A stretch of DNA of 6,582 bases from Methanoregula sp. (GTDB lineage Archaea > Halobacteriota > Methanomicrobia > Methanomicrobiales > Methanospirillaceae): assembly GCA_028711405.1 (NCBI GenBank), contig JAQTSH010000086.1:1-6582 (forward strand). The letters run 5' to 3'. The notes below the pieces were generated by a model. It was not told the DNA's origin and made no database searches. It saw nothing but the letters and a program-made list of their open reading frames with translations. Below are positions 6,228 to 6,582 of the stretch, one piece after another. How positions within the stretch are numbered: position 1 is the first letter of the stretch; every line of letters begins with the position of its first letter. Position numbers and translations under genes: made by a program.

Positions 6228-6302
6228 GATAGGATGATTGCCAAAACGCTGTCAGAAGTCAGGGGGATGTTCAATTATCACTGATACCTTTATTATCCTA
6301 TC
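6228..6302. repeat. Inverted repeat, 8-bp perfect core, arms 75 bp apart end to end
   Basis: GATAGGAT at 6228-6235 and ATCCTATC at 6295-6302 are exact reverse complements; extended to 11 bases (6228-6238 and 6292-6302) 10 match. The arms enclose 59 bases with no good frame. It could be a paired regulator site or worn ends of a small mobile element. Apart from this and the pseudogene edge, bases 6172-6317 hold nothing else that I can identify. Confidence 0.4.
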
Positions 6303-6317
6303 ACCAAAATGCGATAA

Positions 6318-6338
6318 GTCTGAAAACACACATCAGAC
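6318..6338. repeat. Short inverted repeat GTCTGA/TCAGAC before the last coding region
   Basis: A perfect 6-bp inverted repeat with a 9-base spacer (AAACACACA). It lies where the leader or operator of the right-edge coding region would be expected and overlaps the stop that bounds that frame. Confidence 0.35.
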
Positions 6339-6582
6339 AACGAGGACTGGGAGAAAGGTAAGATCCGGAAAGACTGGGCGGATATATTATCGTTGATCGA
6401 TCCCGATAACGGGGGAACAGGACTTGATTTCATGTTTCTGGGCGGGATGATGCGCGAGTACCCGTTCCTTGTTGAGATTCTCACGATAATTCCTGATGAC
6501 CGTGATGCCCTCCAGATGTACGGGCATATGGATCGGGATGTTGCACAATGGACGATCGGGAACGTGCTCCGTCTGATCCGAT
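6324..6582 (+). CDS. Unrecognised protein, 5' part (runs off the right edge)
   Basis: A frame open from after a TGA at 6321-6323 to the window end, about 86 codons, with the GC-rich codon choice of the haem genes. Residues include DWADILSLIDPDNG, GLDFMFLGGMMREYPFLVEI and DRDALQMYGHMDRDVAQW. The composition is acidic and aromatic-rich, with no signal peptide or membrane segment. I do not recognise the family. The start is unclear: in frame there are a TTG (6393) and ATGs at 6432, 6447 and 6450, none with a good ribosome binding site, while protein-like sequence continues upstream of them. A GGGAGAAAGG at 6349-6358 has no start codon at a fitting distance. The 5' end may therefore be damaged. 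The opposite strand (6293-6484) is open too but reads like a shadow. Confidence 0.45.

Overview
The window looks like chromosomal DNA of a methanogenic euryarchaeon, most likely of the Methanomicrobia/Methanomicrobiales type. This is an inference. It rests on the siroheme-dependent (Ahb) haem pathway genes, archaeal-style Shine-Dalgarno sites (GAGGTGA, GGAGGT), oligo-T terminators, GTG starts and a moderately GC-rich codon use. No rRNA, tRNA or CRISPR array is visible, so the taxonomic guess cannot be made firmer from this stretch.

Layout. (1) Bases 1-191 hold the 3' part of a HicA-type mRNA interferase toxin, cut by the window edge. (2) Bases 363-1820, minus strand, encode an intact small-subunit monofunctional haem catalase with all catalytic residues, a well-placed ribosome binding site, two adjacent hairpins in its leader and a hairpin/T-tract terminator. 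(3) A 183-bp intergenic region separates catalase from a divergent, tightly overlapping four-gene operon at 2004-5251. In order these are ahbD (haem b synthase, radical SAM), ahbA and ahbB (the two siroheme decarboxylase subunits, Lrp/AsnC-like), and ahbC (Fe-coproporphyrin III synthase, radical SAM). Together they cover the whole alternative route from siroheme to haem b. (4) An oligo-T terminator follows at about 5270-5300. (5) The rest is a decayed accessory region: an 89-bp tandem repeat with a 10-bp palindrome (about 5432-5698), a frameshifted pseudogene of a phage-type DNA N6-adenine methyltransferase on the minus strand (5679-6171), two inverted repeats (6228-6302 and 6318-6338), and the beginning of an unrecognised plus-strand coding region running off the right edge.

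How the genes fit together. AhbA/B decarboxylate siroheme to 12,18-didecarboxysiroheme, AhbC removes two acetate side chains to give Fe-coproporphyrin III, and AhbD oxidatively decarboxylates the two propionates to give haem b. Catalase needs haem b as cofactor. The divergent pairing therefore suggests a self-contained oxidative-stress module in which a strict anaerobe makes haem and the haem enzyme that detoxifies hydrogen peroxide from one locus. This linkage is the main biological message of the window. The flanks carry toxin and phage-methyltransferase debris, as at the edge of a genomic island, but the haem/catalase block itself looks intact and native in codon use.
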